Source: CAZQKW01 sp964594075 (GTDB taxonomy: Bacteria > Desulfobacterota > WTBG01 > CAIYCZ01). Taken from it: a stretch of DNA of 64,000 nucleotides. Of the stretch, positions 17,596-27,969 are shown piece after piece (position 1 is the stretch's first letter; every line of letters starts with the position of its first letter). Made by a program: the position numbers and the translations under genes. Where the stretch lies: NCBI GenBank assembly GCA_964594075.1, contig CAZQKW010000001.1, forward strand, positions 77,020 through 141,019. Reading direction: 5' to 3'. A model generated the notes under the pieces. That model saw only the letters and a program-made list of their open reading frames with translations. It had not been told where the DNA came from and searched no databases.

Positions 17596-18054
17596 ATGCC
17601 CCCAAAGCTGATCACGCAAAATAAAAAAGCCTTTCATGAATATACGATTCTGGAAACCTATGAAGCCGGTCTTGTGCTGCTCGGCAGCGAAGTAAAGTCC
17701 TGCAGAATGGGGAAAGTAAATTTAAAAGACAGCTATGTCAGGATTGAAAATGGGGAACTTTATTTAGTAGATGCCCATATTAGCCATTACGACTGGGCCA
17801 ACCGCTTCAATCATGACCCGCTGCGGCCGCGCAAGCTTCTGCTGCATAAACGGGAGATAAAAAAGCTTTACGGTAAAATCCGCGAAAAAGGGCAAACCTG
17901 TGTTCCCCTGAAAATGTATTTCACGCCAAAAGGACACATCAAAGTAGAAATAGCGCTGGTAAAAGGCAAAGCTCTCTATGACCGGCGCGAAGAAATTCGC
18001 AGGAAGGATGTGCGGCGCGAGATAGAACGGGATTTAAAAAGAAAAACATTTTAA
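17596..18054 (+). CDS. smpB: SsrA-binding protein SmpB
   Basis: A 152-residue SmpB with the typical opening (ITQNKKAFHEYTILETYEAG), GSEVKSCRMGKVNLKDSYV, HDPLRPRKLLLHKREI, and the basic C-terminal tail DRREEIRRKDVRREIERD, which folds into the mRNA channel. It binds tmRNA and brings it to stalled ribosomes for trans-translation. The tmRNA gene was not found in the neighbourhood. It converges with the DUF2723 gene. Confidence 0.95.
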   Translation: MPPKLITQNKKAFHEYTILETYEAGLVLLGSEVKSCRMGKVNLKDSYVRIENGELYLVDAHISHYDWANRFNHDPLRPRKLLLHKREIKKLYGKIREKGQTCVPLKMYFTPKGHIKVEIALVKGKALYDRREEIRRKDVRREIERDLKRKTF

Positions 18055-18140
18055 ACCTGCCGTCCGCCTTAAAAGCGATGCACATGAACATTCTTGCCCG
18101 AAGCTTTTTAAAAAATTGATTTGCCCCTTTGCCAGACTTA

Positions 18141-20030
18141 TTACTTTGATTTTAATAGGCGCACGGTGTCGCGGGCTTTCAGCGCAAGGGGATATTTTGG
18201 ATCAAGCGCAAGCGCTTTTTGCAAAAGCACTTCGGCCTGTGACAAATTGCCATATTCTGCTTCAAACAGCCCCCGGCTGGTGAGCATAAATGTATAAAAT
18301 GATCGGAGAGCGAGATGGAGCCGGTCATTCAGTTTGAAATCGCCCGCCTCTGGCAGTGCTGCAACCGGCATAGCAGACGGCAGGTATTGTTTTTCTTTTG
18401 CCAAGCGAAACACGAATCCCTCCGGAATTCTTATATATCCCGCGCCAATTTCCTTCTCTATTTCGCAGGTAATATAAATCGGGCGGGTATCGATATTTTT
18501 ATCAATAAAGCTGTTAATCATCTCCATGTAGCGTTTTTGAATTAGGTGCGGGTCATACGGCAACCCGTGCTCAAATTTATATAATTCCTGGGAGTAGGCT
18601 GCGACTTCATCATGCGATTTTTCCATGAGCGCTTTATAATTCTTCTGCAACTGGGTAATATACCAGGAACGCTTGAGGAGCTGCACTTCAATCAAAACCA
18701 CATCTCGCCTCACCCCCTCGACCAACTGCAGGTAATAGCAAGGAGAGCAAAAATAATCCCACTGATAGGATAAAATCAACGCCTGCGGTTTCAGGTGATG
18801 CAGAATAGTGCGCGCATATTGCTCAACCAGGCGGTTGTTACTCTGATCAACCTCATTAAAATTAAGCACCAGCGGGAACAGGAACAACGAACTGAGACCG
18901 CACATCGCCAGATAATAAAGCCATTTCGTATAATACCGCGCTCTATTGCCTAAGTATAGCAGTGCGCTTCCCATCCACAGCGCAATGACCATGAAAACCG
19001 GCAGATAATAGGAATCTATATCGTGAATCTCATAGTTGATTGCATACAAAATGTCGGCCGTAAGCAAAATAAGGGTGAACCACAATATGCGCCTGTTTCG
19101 GTTAAACAGGTACCAGACGCCGAACGGCACCAGCAAAAGCGGGACAACACCAAAAGCCTTTATAATCAACAGCATAAGATGCTCAAGCTGTTGTAACGCC
19201 ACAATCGGGGATGAAAACATCCATACCCGGTACTGCTTTCCCGATACATGCCAGAAAAAAGTTTCCCAGGTTTGCGGATTGCCCCAGTTGAGCGCCGGAT
19301 GGCATGCTGCGCGCAGGGGTAGATATAAATACGGGGAAATCCCGCAGATAAAGAAAATAAATAATAACAGCAACCGCTTGACGTTGAGAATTTGCCAGGT
19401 TTTATGCGCGAGCCACAGATAGACGAGCGAAGGGATGAAGAGAATTGAGCTCAGGTGGTTGCTAAAACTAAAGCCTAATATACAAAAGAGCAGTGCTAAC
19501 CAGGGGAATTCGGTAGCCCGCGTTTTATGCTCATGCAAGCTGCCCGCGGCAAGTATTTTTAACGATAGAAGAATGAACAGAGAAATAAACAAACCGTGCA
19601 ACGCATAGACTTCAGTGACCAGCGAAACAGACCAGAATACCGAAGAAAACGCAAGCAGCAACGCGGCTGCGGTTTTGGTTATTGGCTGAAGACCGCTTGA
19701 CAAGACATCACGGCTATCTACCAGCTTAACAATAGAACGGCTGAAAACCGCCAGTGCTACACAGGAAAAAATAGCAGAAAGAGTATTAAGCACCACAATT
19801 GGTTTGATCGGATGCAGAAGATGAATGCAAACCCAGCCTATGAGAGTATAGAGTGGATAACCGGTAGGATGAGCAATGCCCGGGAGGTAACAAACTGCAG
19901 CAAGTTCGCCGCTATCAATAAAGGTCAATCCTGGAGCCTTTGTTGCATAATATACACCAAAGGCAACGAGGGCTGCACCTGCGCCACCTAAAACTGAATA
20001 TATAGTTCGTTTTTCGCTTATCGCGTGCAT
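18141..20030 (-). CDS. DUF2723 multi-pass membrane protein with C-terminal TPR
   Basis: A 629-residue protein. The N-terminal 110 residues hold the DUF2723 signature (DSGELAAVCYLPGIAHPTG, then YPLYTLIGWV) and about ten membrane helices follow, the plan of GT-C-fold glycosyltransferases that use lipid-linked sugars. Residues ~400-560 are soluble, and the end carries a TPR-like repeat (LSQAEVLLQKALALDPKYPLAL). The predicted role is protein or lipid glycosylation at the outer face of the inner membrane; the acceptor is unknown. Confidence 0.8.
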   Translation of the reverse strand: MHAISEKRTIYSVLGGAGAALVAFGVYYATKAPGLTFIDSGELAAVCYLPGIAHPTGYPLYTLIGWVCIHLLHPIKPIVVLNTLSAIFSCVALAVFSRSIVKLVDSRDVLSSGLQPITKTAAALLLAFSSVFWSVSLVTEVYALHGLFISLFILLSLKILAAGSLHEHKTRATEFPWLALLFCILGFSFSNHLSSILFIPSLVYLWLAHKTWQILNVKRLLLLFIFFICGISPYLYLPLRAACHPALNWGNPQTWETFFWHVSGKQYRVWMFSSPIVALQQLEHLMLLIIKAFGVVPLLLVPFGVWYLFNRNRRILWFTLILLTADILYAINYEIHDIDSYYLPVFMVIALWMGSALLYLGNRARYYTKWLYYLAMCGLSSLFLFPLVLNFNEVDQSNNRLVEQYARTILHHLKPQALILSYQWDYFCSPCYYLQLVEGVRRDVVLIEVQLLKRSWYITQLQKNYKALMEKSHDEVAAYSQELYKFEHGLPYDPHLIQKRYMEMINSFIDKNIDTRPIYITCEIEKEIGAGYIRIPEGFVFRLAKEKQYLPSAMPVAALPEAGDFKLNDRLHLALRSFYTFMLTSRGLFEAEYGNLSQAEVLLQKALALDPKYPLALKARDTVRLLKSK

Positions 20031-20121
20031 GTAACAGATTCGTCTGAATATATCCAGGGCTCTTTTTGCTAAAAACGGGACGGCTCAGAATGACGCTTTA
20101 AAAGGATTTAATGCGTTGGTA

Positions 20122-22224
20122 TTATTTGGTTATAATGCGATCTTTAACCTGGATTGGCTGCCCTTTTCCTGATTCAGCCATCAAACTGCCTATAGTCATG
20201 GCCGCGAAAACATTGACCACCCGCGCCTGTCCCAGCTCTTTGATTTCAGTTCCCAGGTAATTTTCGGTCAGGGGATGGCGAAGAGACTCTCCTTGGCGAA
20301 AGATAATAAACTTCATGTCCTTTTTTATTCTGCTGGCGGCACCCACATCAACATAGATGTCTTTTCCCGCTGTTTTCACTACCATGCCTTCGATGAGCGG
20401 GAAGCTGTGCTTGAATTTCAAGGCAAGACCATTTACCAGATATTGAATATGCGGCAGAGTTTTATCCTCGCCATAGACATCCTGCGTGTCCATTATGGTG
20501 GAGGTTTCCGCATTGATAAGGCGTGCGTAAACTTCTATTGAATTATCAGTTTCATGAATGGTGCCGGTCAGGATGCCATCCGCAGTCACCAGACGTCCTG
20601 TCCGCAGCGCTGCAGCCGTATCAACCACATCACTGCCGCTCAGTTTTAATTCCCGCAGCGCTGCTTCGAACGCCGGCCCACGACTTACAATATTGAAACG
20701 CTCTTGCCTCAAGAACGCTGAGACCAGGTTTTCGCCAATCATAGCGCCGCTCGCAGTGACGGCGCCGGTTTGTTCAAAAGGAAGAATTGCAAGGCTCATC
20801 CGCGCGCCGAGCTGCCGCATTGCTGGAATTTGATACACCACGACAATTGTTTTTTCTGCGCGCGCGCCCTTTTTGTCATGAGCCTGAATGGTCAGCGTGT
20901 TTTCACCGGGATTTAATTCCACAAGCTGACTAAAAAAAATAACCTTGCCCGGCTTGATTGAAAGCGGCACATTATGTATCGTAACCGCAGCAATTTCATT
21001 AGCGCTGGTCACGCTGCCATCCAGATACAGATTATCATAATAAACTGTCTGCCTGGCCTCCATATTTTTTATATGGATGTTTAACGGAGATGCCGGCTGT
21101 TCAGGTGCTCCTGCTGTAAAAAGGCGATGTGCGCCGGTATCAAGCATACCATTATCCTGAAACGCAAGCAGCATGGCGATGTTTCTCATGTGTGGTTTTG
21201 TTTCGATATATGCCAGCCCTGTGTTTTCCCGGGCGAGCCCGGCCGTGCGTATCAGGCTTAGTTCCCCCGTTGTCGTGTTGCCTGCACTATCCATGGCCTG
21301 GAGTAAGATCCTGTTATTGCCTGCCGCTAATTGAACGGGATGCATAAAGGATACATTGCGTTCGCCGCGGTACGGGATATGAAACCCATTTATTTTAAGA
21401 CCAATTATGCCGGAATCATCAGACAGGCTGCCCTGTAGCACAAAACAGCTCTCACTAATTTCCGCGCCGCTAACCGCGTTGCTTATATGTAAAAGCGGAC
21501 CTTCCACATCGGCGGTTACCGTAATGGTTTTTTCTGCCTCGTTTCCCAATAGATCCCGTGATGTGATAGTGATGCGATTGAGTCCTCTATGAAGTTTCAT
21601 TGATTGTGCAAAATCCAGTCGTTTTTGCGCCAGTTCTATAAACAGCGGTTCTCCATTGATAACCAGTGTGTGCACATACGCGTCGGCCTCAACTACGCCG
21701 GCAACGGTTATCGCGGAGTGGTTAGTTATGCGCTGTTCGCTCTCCGCATTCAGGCTGATGCGGGGCGGCGGGGTAGGGGTTGTTGAAACTTTGAGCATAG
21801 ACCGGCGCACCTCATTCAGGTAATATTTTGCTCTGCCGGTGTCAACTGCTGAAAGCGACACTTCTAATTCCTTTTCAGCCGCCCGGTAATTGCCAACGTG
21901 ATAATAGGCCACGCCAAGCTCGCGATGGGGAAAAAAGTCAATAACGTGCATGCCGTAGGTCCGGGCACTGCGCTGGTCGCGGGTGCGCTGCTTGAGCGCT
22001 GCTTTGAAATCAGCAATCGCCTCGGCATAGTAGCCGCCCTCAAGAAACGAACAGCCCCGCTCGTAAAAATTCCACCAGCGCTCTCTGAACAGTCCCCTAA
22101 CAACCCCGTGCTGCTTTCCGTCTTTAATGTATTTTTTATCAGGCGGAGTGTTGCAGCCAGCCCCGAGGCATACGCAAACAAACGCGAGCACGAATAAAGA
22201 TTGGGAGTAGCGCTGGAAACTCAT
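20122..22224 (-). CDS. Lipoprotein with TPR, Ig-like and CsgG-like domains
   Basis: A 700-residue lipoprotein: signal with lipobox LGAGC, TPR-like region (~50-135), several Ig-like beta-sandwich repeats (~145-450, with AGVVEADAYVHTLVING and related segments), a CsgG/FlgO-like domain (~465-600, starting SLAILPFEQTGAV with the ERFNIVSRGPAFEAALRELK segment), and a C-terminal FlgT-like beta domain (EGMVVKTAGKDIYVDVGAAS). CsgG-fold proteins form or regulate outer-membrane secretion assemblies. It is the last gene of a three-gene set with an outer-membrane barrel and a cyclase-TPR-CsgG fusion. Confidence 0.7.
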   Translation of the reverse strand: MSFQRYSQSLFVLAFVCVCLGAGCNTPPDKKYIKDGKQHGVVRGLFRERWWNFYERGCSFLEGGYYAEAIADFKAALKQRTRDQRSARTYGMHVIDFFPHRELGVAYYHVGNYRAAEKELEVSLSAVDTGRAKYYLNEVRRSMLKVSTTPTPPPRISLNAESEQRITNHSAITVAGVVEADAYVHTLVINGEPLFIELAQKRLDFAQSMKLHRGLNRITITSRDLLGNEAEKTITVTADVEGPLLHISNAVSGAEISESCFVLQGSLSDDSGIIGLKINGFHIPYRGERNVSFMHPVQLAAGNNRILLQAMDSAGNTTTGELSLIRTAGLARENTGLAYIETKPHMRNIAMLLAFQDNGMLDTGAHRLFTAGAPEQPASPLNIHIKNMEARQTVYYDNLYLDGSVTSANEIAAVTIHNVPLSIKPGKVIFFSQLVELNPGENTLTIQAHDKKGARAEKTIVVVYQIPAMRQLGARMSLAILPFEQTGAVTASGAMIGENLVSAFLRQERFNIVSRGPAFEAALRELKLSGSDVVDTAAALRTGRLVTADGILTGTIHETDNSIEVYARLINAETSTIMDTQDVYGEDKTLPHIQYLVNGLALKFKHSFPLIEGMVVKTAGKDIYVDVGAASRIKKDMKFIIFRQGESLRHPLTENYLGTEIKELGQARVVNVFAAMTIGSLMAESGKGQPIQVKDRIITK

Positions 22225-22234
22225 ATAATGCCGG

Positions 22235-23620
22235 TTAAAAATAAAGTATCAGAGAGGTCAGAATGCTGTGCTGATTATCATGGCGCTGGACAGCAGGCAC
22301 TTCCGCGGCAACATCCCGCGCATGGCGAAACAGATAGCAGCAGTCAACTACCACGGGGCCAAGCATGATGCCGGTGCCCAAGGCCACGCCATAATAATCT
22401 TTTGGATGGCCGGTCGCCGGCTCTGGATCAAAGAACAGCCCCACGCGCAGGGGAATAATTGTTCGCTCCCGGATAAAGAGATATTCACAGCCGGTCCGCA
22501 CCTGGGTGGTATCGCCGGGATGGGATTTCTTCCAGAAGTCGCCTGCAATATTAGTTTTCAGCCCTCCTGCACGCACGTAGAAGTGTGACCACTCAGTGCG
22601 GTAGATATCAAAAGCAACGGTTAGCGTATCGGCAGGCCGTAATGCTATTCCGATTCCATAGGAAATGGGCATCCGCACATCTATGCTCTGCCTGTTTACA
22701 ATACACCGGCGCGCAGGTGCGGTGAAGATATTGGAATCAGACTGCGGGATGTAATTTTCACTATACGTCGTGCGTTCAGCAGAAGCTTCAAAAGGCGTTT
22801 TAAGCACTGCACCGACGGTTATACCCTGATTGATCTGCCAGAGCAATCCCGCCGTAACATTTATCCCTTCAAAGTTGTCATTTTCTTCCCGCGTGATTGA
22901 TGCGAGACGGGACTTCACCAGAACCGAAGTTGCAGTAAAAATCGCGGAACGGCCGACAACCCTCCGTTCCCACCGCCAGCCGTTGGCATATCCCAGATTG
23001 TCCGTCCAGAAATTAACGGCAAGCCCGACTGAAAAACGCGGCGTAAGCTGAATGGCACACGCCGGAGTAAAAGCCTTGAGCGCGCCCGACTGGCGGAAGC
23101 GGGTTCTGGTGTTCACGGTGAACATACTGCCGTCTGCGTAGCTGCCCTGGAAATTATAGTTGAAGTCAAGTTTATTATAAAAATCATAGAGCCGCTGATA
23201 ATTCAGAGACACGACCATATTTTTATCAAAGGCTCTGAACGGATAAGCTGCGCTTAGATAATTCAGGTCATAACGGCTGACAGTGTTCGAGCTGTTTGTT
23301 TCGTGATGCAGGGAAGAGCTGAAATCCCTCTGCCGAACGGTATAAGAACCCACGATTGAGACTTCTGGTCTCTCGAGTTGAACCAGTCCGCCCGGATTCC
23401 AGGAAGCGGCAGTGGCATCATCTGCAACCGCAATAAACGCGCCGCCCATGCCCTGGGCACGTGCACCGGATCCGACGGGGTTGGGCGTGGCGTTGATCTG
23501 GACGTCGGAGAACAGATCTTGAGCAGCGCACGGGATAAAAAAGAAAAAAAGCAGGAACTGACACATTAGTAAAATAAGCGATGAAACCATTCGGAATGGG
23601 CTCGCAGAAACGCTTTCCAT
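22235..23620 (-). CDS. Outer-membrane beta-barrel protein (OmpP1/FadL or PorV-like)
   Basis: A 461-residue protein with an N-terminal signal (hydrophobic FLLFFFFIPCAAQ) followed by a FadL/PorV-type plug start, GARAQGMGGAFIAVADDATA and ASWNPGGL, then alternating beta strands to a C-terminal aromatic residue (LILYF), typical of barrels. FadL proteins carry hydrophobic substrates, while PorV-like ones serve secretion; the two CsgG-like neighbours favour an assembly role, which is inference. The start is uncertain between ATG 23620 and ATG 23590. Confidence 0.75.
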   Translation of the reverse strand: MESVSASPFRMVSSLILLMCQFLLFFFFIPCAAQDLFSDVQINATPNPVGSGARAQGMGGAFIAVADDATAASWNPGGLVQLERPEVSIVGSYTVRQRDFSSSLHHETNSSNTVSRYDLNYLSAAYPFRAFDKNMVVSLNYQRLYDFYNKLDFNYNFQGSYADGSMFTVNTRTRFRQSGALKAFTPACAIQLTPRFSVGLAVNFWTDNLGYANGWRWERRVVGRSAIFTATSVLVKSRLASITREENDNFEGINVTAGLLWQINQGITVGAVLKTPFEASAERTTYSENYIPQSDSNIFTAPARRCIVNRQSIDVRMPISYGIGIALRPADTLTVAFDIYRTEWSHFYVRAGGLKTNIAGDFWKKSHPGDTTQVRTGCEYLFIRERTIIPLRVGLFFDPEPATGHPKDYYGVALGTGIMLGPVVVDCCYLFRHARDVAAEVPAVQRHDNQHSILTSLILYF

Positions 23621-23680
23621 GGAGTATATCTTTGCCTTTCACTTCCCAAGAAGAATAAAACAGAACTCCAGCGCGACAGT

Positions 23681-25807
23681 TTACTCAACCGCTTCCTCTA
23701 TTTTCATTCCTCTGGTAATCCCGCTGCATTCAGACGGTAGTGCCGCATAGCATCTGCCGGGTTCAACCGCTGTAATCCGAAACGTTTTGGCGCAGGGCTG
23801 AGGCGCGGGAGTCAGCGTTTTCCGATCCACCTTTTCGGCGCCGAGCACGCGCATCGCCATTCCCGCGAACACACCGGTGTCCGCCCCGATATTTAATTCT
23901 GCCTGGTTTGCCTTGATTGAGACTATTAAGCCGCGGACCGGGTATGCCTTTGTCAAAGTGGAAATAATTTTGTGGGCGGTTTTTTCCACGAGTTCGTTTA
24001 TATTCGGCGCGGTCTCGGTAATTGCGGCTTTAATAATGGTGGTTTCAGTCTCTGTGAGCTGAATGGTTGCCTGAACAACCGTTCCATAGCGCATGAGAGC
24101 GCCGGTAGCGATCAGTCGCACAGCCAAAATATTGCCTATTTCAAGCGCGCGCGCCGGGTTGACCAGATCGGTTGTGCTGAGTTTCAACTCTTCCAGAAGC
24201 CTGTCAAACACTGCCCGTTCCACCATCTGCACTCTACCCTTTTCCTGAAGAAGCGCTGTAAGTCGCATCTGAAAATATTCATCCTCGCCCGCGCGCAGCG
24301 GCGGAGCACCTTTTTGTTGAAGGTTTACAAAGCTCATGGTGAGCGGCCGGGATGTCCAGGCTTCGTGGTTGGACTGTGTGGGAGGAGATTTATGCCGTTT
24401 CGCGACCAGTTCAGCAATAAGCCGGTCAATTCGTTCCTGGCGGAATTGGTCATCTGCAGTCTGCTGTTTTTGCTGTGCTTCGGTACTTAAAGCCGCTGCT
24501 ATAGGGTCCTGGGGGTTTGTCTGCAGCGCCTTTTGATAACAAACAGCCGCTTCGGCAATGGCGCCTCTTTTCTCCAGCGCCATTCCCTGGTTGGTATAAA
24601 TGACCGCGCTATGGGGATTCAGCGCTGCAGCCTGTCCATAGTAGCCGAGCGCTTTTTCCAGGTCGCCTTGTGCCATGCAGATACGTCCTAAACCATTAAG
24701 CGCCTCTGCCTGTTGCCACAACGGTGTCTGGGTTTGCCGAGCTGCTTGGGCGTATTCCTCCGCTGCTGATTCAAGTTTTCCCTGGGAGAAACAAATATTG
24801 CCGCTGATGACATGCACATAGGCGTTTGCCGGGAAATGCCTCAGGGCGGTTTCCACCATAACGCGGGCTTTTTCCAACTCGCCGATTTTGAAACAGACCG
24901 CTGCCAGTCCCTCATACCGACGGGAATCAGTTTCCGCGAGCTGTTCAAAAAATCTTTTCGCCTCCTCAGGCCGGTTGTCATGCAGGAGAGAATATGCATG
25001 CAGGTAAAGGTCAAGCCTGGTTTGTTGCTTAAGCCAGGGCACCACCACGATGCTGGTCATGATGAGCAACACGGCGCCGATTACCGCGCCGCGGCGGGTG
25101 GGTTTCTTCCCCCAACATCTGCCCGCGCCACCATAAGGGGAAGAAACGGCCGGTGCTGCTTTTTTTGCAGTGTCCCGCCAGACAACTTCTCGCAGCCCCG
25201 CATCTTCGGGCATATCTTTTAAGGGCGGGGTTGTAACAGCGGAACAATTAATATCATCAGATGTTTTGACTTCTGCATACGCCGCCGGGGAAATGAGAAT
25301 ATGGTCAGGTTTGCACCGGGATGCGATACGGGCGGCAATATTGACCACATCGCCAAAGATGTCATGATCCTCAACAATTCCCAGCCCGCAATTAATGCCA
25401 ATACGGATATGAATGTGCTCACCGGGAGCCGTGCTGCGGTTATAATCACAGAGGGCCTGTTGCATCTCGCAGGCTGCGCGAACCGCCGCGAGCGGATTAT
25501 CAAAGCCCGCCATAATGGCATCGCCGATAGTTTTCACCACCCAGCCCTGATATTTCGTGATAATGGGAAACAAAAGGCCATTGTGCTTTTGCAGCATAAG
25601 CCTTCCTTCTATATCCCCGCGGGATGCAAAGAAGAAGGTTGAATCCTTTATGTCGGTGAATAACACGGTTATGTGCCGCAAAAACTTTTCTTTGAGCAGA
25701 GCATCAATCTGCGTGCGTTCCTGGAGAAGCTTTTCAATACTCTCCGGATGTTTGCCTGATGAAGTGGAATTGCCGCTAGTTATTTTCCGGTCAACTTCTT
25801 TTGCCAT
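23681..25807 (-). CDS. Class III nucleotide cyclase fused to TPR and CsgG-like domains
   Basis: A 708-residue fusion. Residues ~44-200 are a class III cyclase: metal-binding Asp52 in LFTDIKDST and Asp96 in GDAIMAGF, Lys92 at the adenine-selecting position, and DIFGDVVNIAARI with the Asn/Arg transition-state pair, so adenylate cyclase activity is plausible. A TM at ~238-257 leads to TPR repeats (~260-470), a CsgG-like domain (~500-630, ERAVFDRLLEELKLSTTD) and a C-terminal FlgT-like part. The catalytic part would be cytoplasmic and the rest periplasmic. It shares the CsgG-like module with the lipoprotein two genes downstream. Confidence 0.8.
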   Translation of the reverse strand: MAKEVDRKITSGNSTSSGKHPESIEKLLQERTQIDALLKEKFLRHITVLFTDIKDSTFFFASRGDIEGRLMLQKHNGLLFPIITKYQGWVVKTIGDAIMAGFDNPLAAVRAACEMQQALCDYNRSTAPGEHIHIRIGINCGLGIVEDHDIFGDVVNIAARIASRCKPDHILISPAAYAEVKTSDDINCSAVTTPPLKDMPEDAGLREVVWRDTAKKAAPAVSSPYGGAGRCWGKKPTRRGAVIGAVLLIMTSIVVVPWLKQQTRLDLYLHAYSLLHDNRPEEAKRFFEQLAETDSRRYEGLAAVCFKIGELEKARVMVETALRHFPANAYVHVISGNICFSQGKLESAAEEYAQAARQTQTPLWQQAEALNGLGRICMAQGDLEKALGYYGQAAALNPHSAVIYTNQGMALEKRGAIAEAAVCYQKALQTNPQDPIAAALSTEAQQKQQTADDQFRQERIDRLIAELVAKRHKSPPTQSNHEAWTSRPLTMSFVNLQQKGAPPLRAGEDEYFQMRLTALLQEKGRVQMVERAVFDRLLEELKLSTTDLVNPARALEIGNILAVRLIATGALMRYGTVVQATIQLTETETTIIKAAITETAPNINELVEKTAHKIISTLTKAYPVRGLIVSIKANQAELNIGADTGVFAGMAMRVLGAEKVDRKTLTPAPQPCAKTFRITAVEPGRCYAALPSECSGITRGMKIEEAVE

Positions 25808-26012
25808 GGTATCGCTGTTTTCGCTTCAAAACTATGCTCTTCGCCGTGCCAGATGAGGTGAGCTAAAATGCTGATAAAAAAAGTGGCTGGTCTCGGTATG
25901 GCAGGTGGCAATGAGAACGCAGCGCGTATGCTTGTGTTTTCATAACCGCGGAAGTGATGGGATCAAAGCGCACATAAGAGACGCTGCACCGTGCACTTTC
26001 ACCATCCATCGC

Positions 26013-27746
26013 TTATACGATGTTATGGGAACTAATCTGAATGTCTTTTAATTTCAATTGAATATTTTTAACCCCTTGCCACACATTGAATTGTGGAACA
26101 AAAGCCAGACGAATCGCTTCGTCATTTAGGGTGCCGGCTGATCCCATATTGAAGCCGATTGCGTCATAAAAACAACCGCCCTCTTTTATTTTTAATTTCA
26201 AATGTCCATTGCCGACGATCATGGCGCTGTAGAGTTTCAATTCGGTGCTGCAAAACAACGGTTCGGGGTTCGCAGTTCCAAAAGGTGCAAGTTTTTCTAT
26301 TTCCTCTATTAGCTCGTCAGAGAGAGCGTCCAGGGGCAATTCAGCGTCAATTTCCAGATGCGGCACCACATCTTCTTCCCGCATTACATCCCTGAATATT
26401 TCCGTAAACCGTTGTGCAAAGGCCTGGATATTGTCTACCGGTATGGTAAGTCCTGCCGCCTGGCGGTGCCCCCCAAATGAGGTGAGCAGCGATGCGCACC
26501 GCTTTAGGACGCCATACAGGTCAAATCCATAAATGCTCCGCGCGGAACCTTTGCCCTGCCCGGTGGCTTCATCTATTGCAATAAGAATGGTTGGCAGGTA
26601 ATATTCCTCAACCATGCGGGATGCACAGATGCCAATAACGCCCTGATGCCAGCGGGGAGAGGCGAGAACCAGCGGCTTGTTGGCGTCTGCTTCCCCGTTA
26701 ATCATAGCTTTTGCTTCTTCGGTGATGCTTTTCTCCAGCTGCTGTCGCCTGCTGTTTTCTTCATTTAATTTCCGGGCGAGCCGCTGCGCCTCAACGCAAT
26801 CAGTGGTAAGCAGCAACTCAAGACCGGTTGTGGCAGTGCTTACTCGCCCTGAGGCGTTGATGCGCGGTGCAAGCCGAAACGCGACCATATCGCTGGTAAT
26901 CGGACCATCAGGCGTGGCGCTGACCGCTTTTAATGCCCGTATTCCGGGACGTTCCGCCTTTGACAACTCCGCAAGGCCATATTTAACCAGGAGGCGGTTT
27001 TCATCAATCAACGGGACTATATCTGCGATGGTGCCGAGCGCCACCAGGTCAAGATATTGTTTGAGGTTTGGCGGCTCAGCACGTTTCCAGAAGCCTCTTT
27101 GCCGCAGTTCTCTGCGCAGCGCCATCACCAGATTGAATGCAACGCCAACGCCGGCCAGCTCTTTAAAAGGAAATTTACAATCTGGCTGTTTTGGATTCAG
27201 GATCGCATAGGCCGGCGGGAGGATTTCGGGGGGCTGATGATGGTCAGTTACAATAACATCCAGGTTATGCGATCGGGCAAACTGAATGGCGTCGTTATCC
27301 GCGATGCCGCAGTCAACGGTAATAAGTAGATGTGCCCCCTTGTGTTTAATCTTTTTTAGCGCGTCAATATCAAGGCCGTAGCCTTCTTCAATGCGATGGG
27401 GAAGATAATAAAACACGTCAGCCTGAATTTCCCTTAAAAACAGAACTAGGACAGCGGTTGCGGTGATGCCGTCAACATCGTAATCGCCATAAATGCAGAT
27501 TTTTTCCCGGTTGTTTATCGCGGTTATGAGCCGCTGCACAGCCTTATCCGTATCTTTCATGATAAGCGGTGAATGAAGATCCTTTAAAGTGGCGTGAAGG
27601 AAATAATCTGCTTCCTCAATAGTGGTTATGCCTCTGTTAATTAAGAGCTGGGATACCAGGGGAGAGATGTGCAGGCTTTGAGAAAATATTTTGCTCTGCG
27701 TTTGATTTTGTTCTTTTATCAGCCATCGTTTCCTGCGCGTATTCAC
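26013..27746 (-). CDS. recJ: Single-stranded-DNA exonuclease RecJ
   Basis: A 577-residue RecJ with the DHH-family metal motifs: YGDYDVDGITATAVL near residue 85, the VDCGIADN segment, TDHHQPP near 165, and the DHHA1 part with SFGGHRQAAGLTIP near 425. It degrades ssDNA 5'-3' in recombination and mismatch repair. It begins at GTG with AAGGA upstream. About 200 bases separate it from the cyclase gene and nothing is seen there. Confidence 0.95.
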   Translation of the reverse strand: MNTRRKRWLIKEQNQTQSKIFSQSLHISPLVSQLLINRGITTIEEADYFLHATLKDLHSPLIMKDTDKAVQRLITAINNREKICIYGDYDVDGITATAVLVLFLREIQADVFYYLPHRIEEGYGLDIDALKKIKHKGAHLLITVDCGIADNDAIQFARSHNLDVIVTDHHQPPEILPPAYAILNPKQPDCKFPFKELAGVGVAFNLVMALRRELRQRGFWKRAEPPNLKQYLDLVALGTIADIVPLIDENRLLVKYGLAELSKAERPGIRALKAVSATPDGPITSDMVAFRLAPRINASGRVSTATTGLELLLTTDCVEAQRLARKLNEENSRRQQLEKSITEEAKAMINGEADANKPLVLASPRWHQGVIGICASRMVEEYYLPTILIAIDEATGQGKGSARSIYGFDLYGVLKRCASLLTSFGGHRQAAGLTIPVDNIQAFAQRFTEIFRDVMREEDVVPHLEIDAELPLDALSDELIEEIEKLAPFGTANPEPLFCSTELKLYSAMIVGNGHLKLKIKEGGCFYDAIGFNMGSAGTLNDEAIRLAFVPQFNVWQGVKNIQLKLKDIQISSHNIV

Positions 27747-27899
27747 AATCAGTTCCTTATTTTTTTCTGGTTGATATGGCTGTGCTGTTCGTTTTAAGAT
27801 GCTGGCTTTTTGCTGAATACCATGACGGAGAAAAAGGCAGGGAAATATTATCAGATGACGGGTCTAAGTCAACAAAAACAGGGGCAAGAGAAAAATAAA

Positions 27900-27944
27900 T
27901 TTAAAAAAAGAAACGGAGCAGAAGACCTTATGTCCTCTGCCCCG
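27900..27944 (-). terminator. Strong intrinsic terminator of the peptide/secreted-protein unit
   Basis: Minus strand: a 13-bp stem (27914-27944, with two G-T pairs) around the loop ATAAG, followed by a T-rich tail (TTTCTTTTTTT). It lies just after the stop of the secreted Cys-rich protein. Confidence 0.85.
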
Positions 27945-27969
27945 CTGAACGCTTTATTGGGATTTGTCG

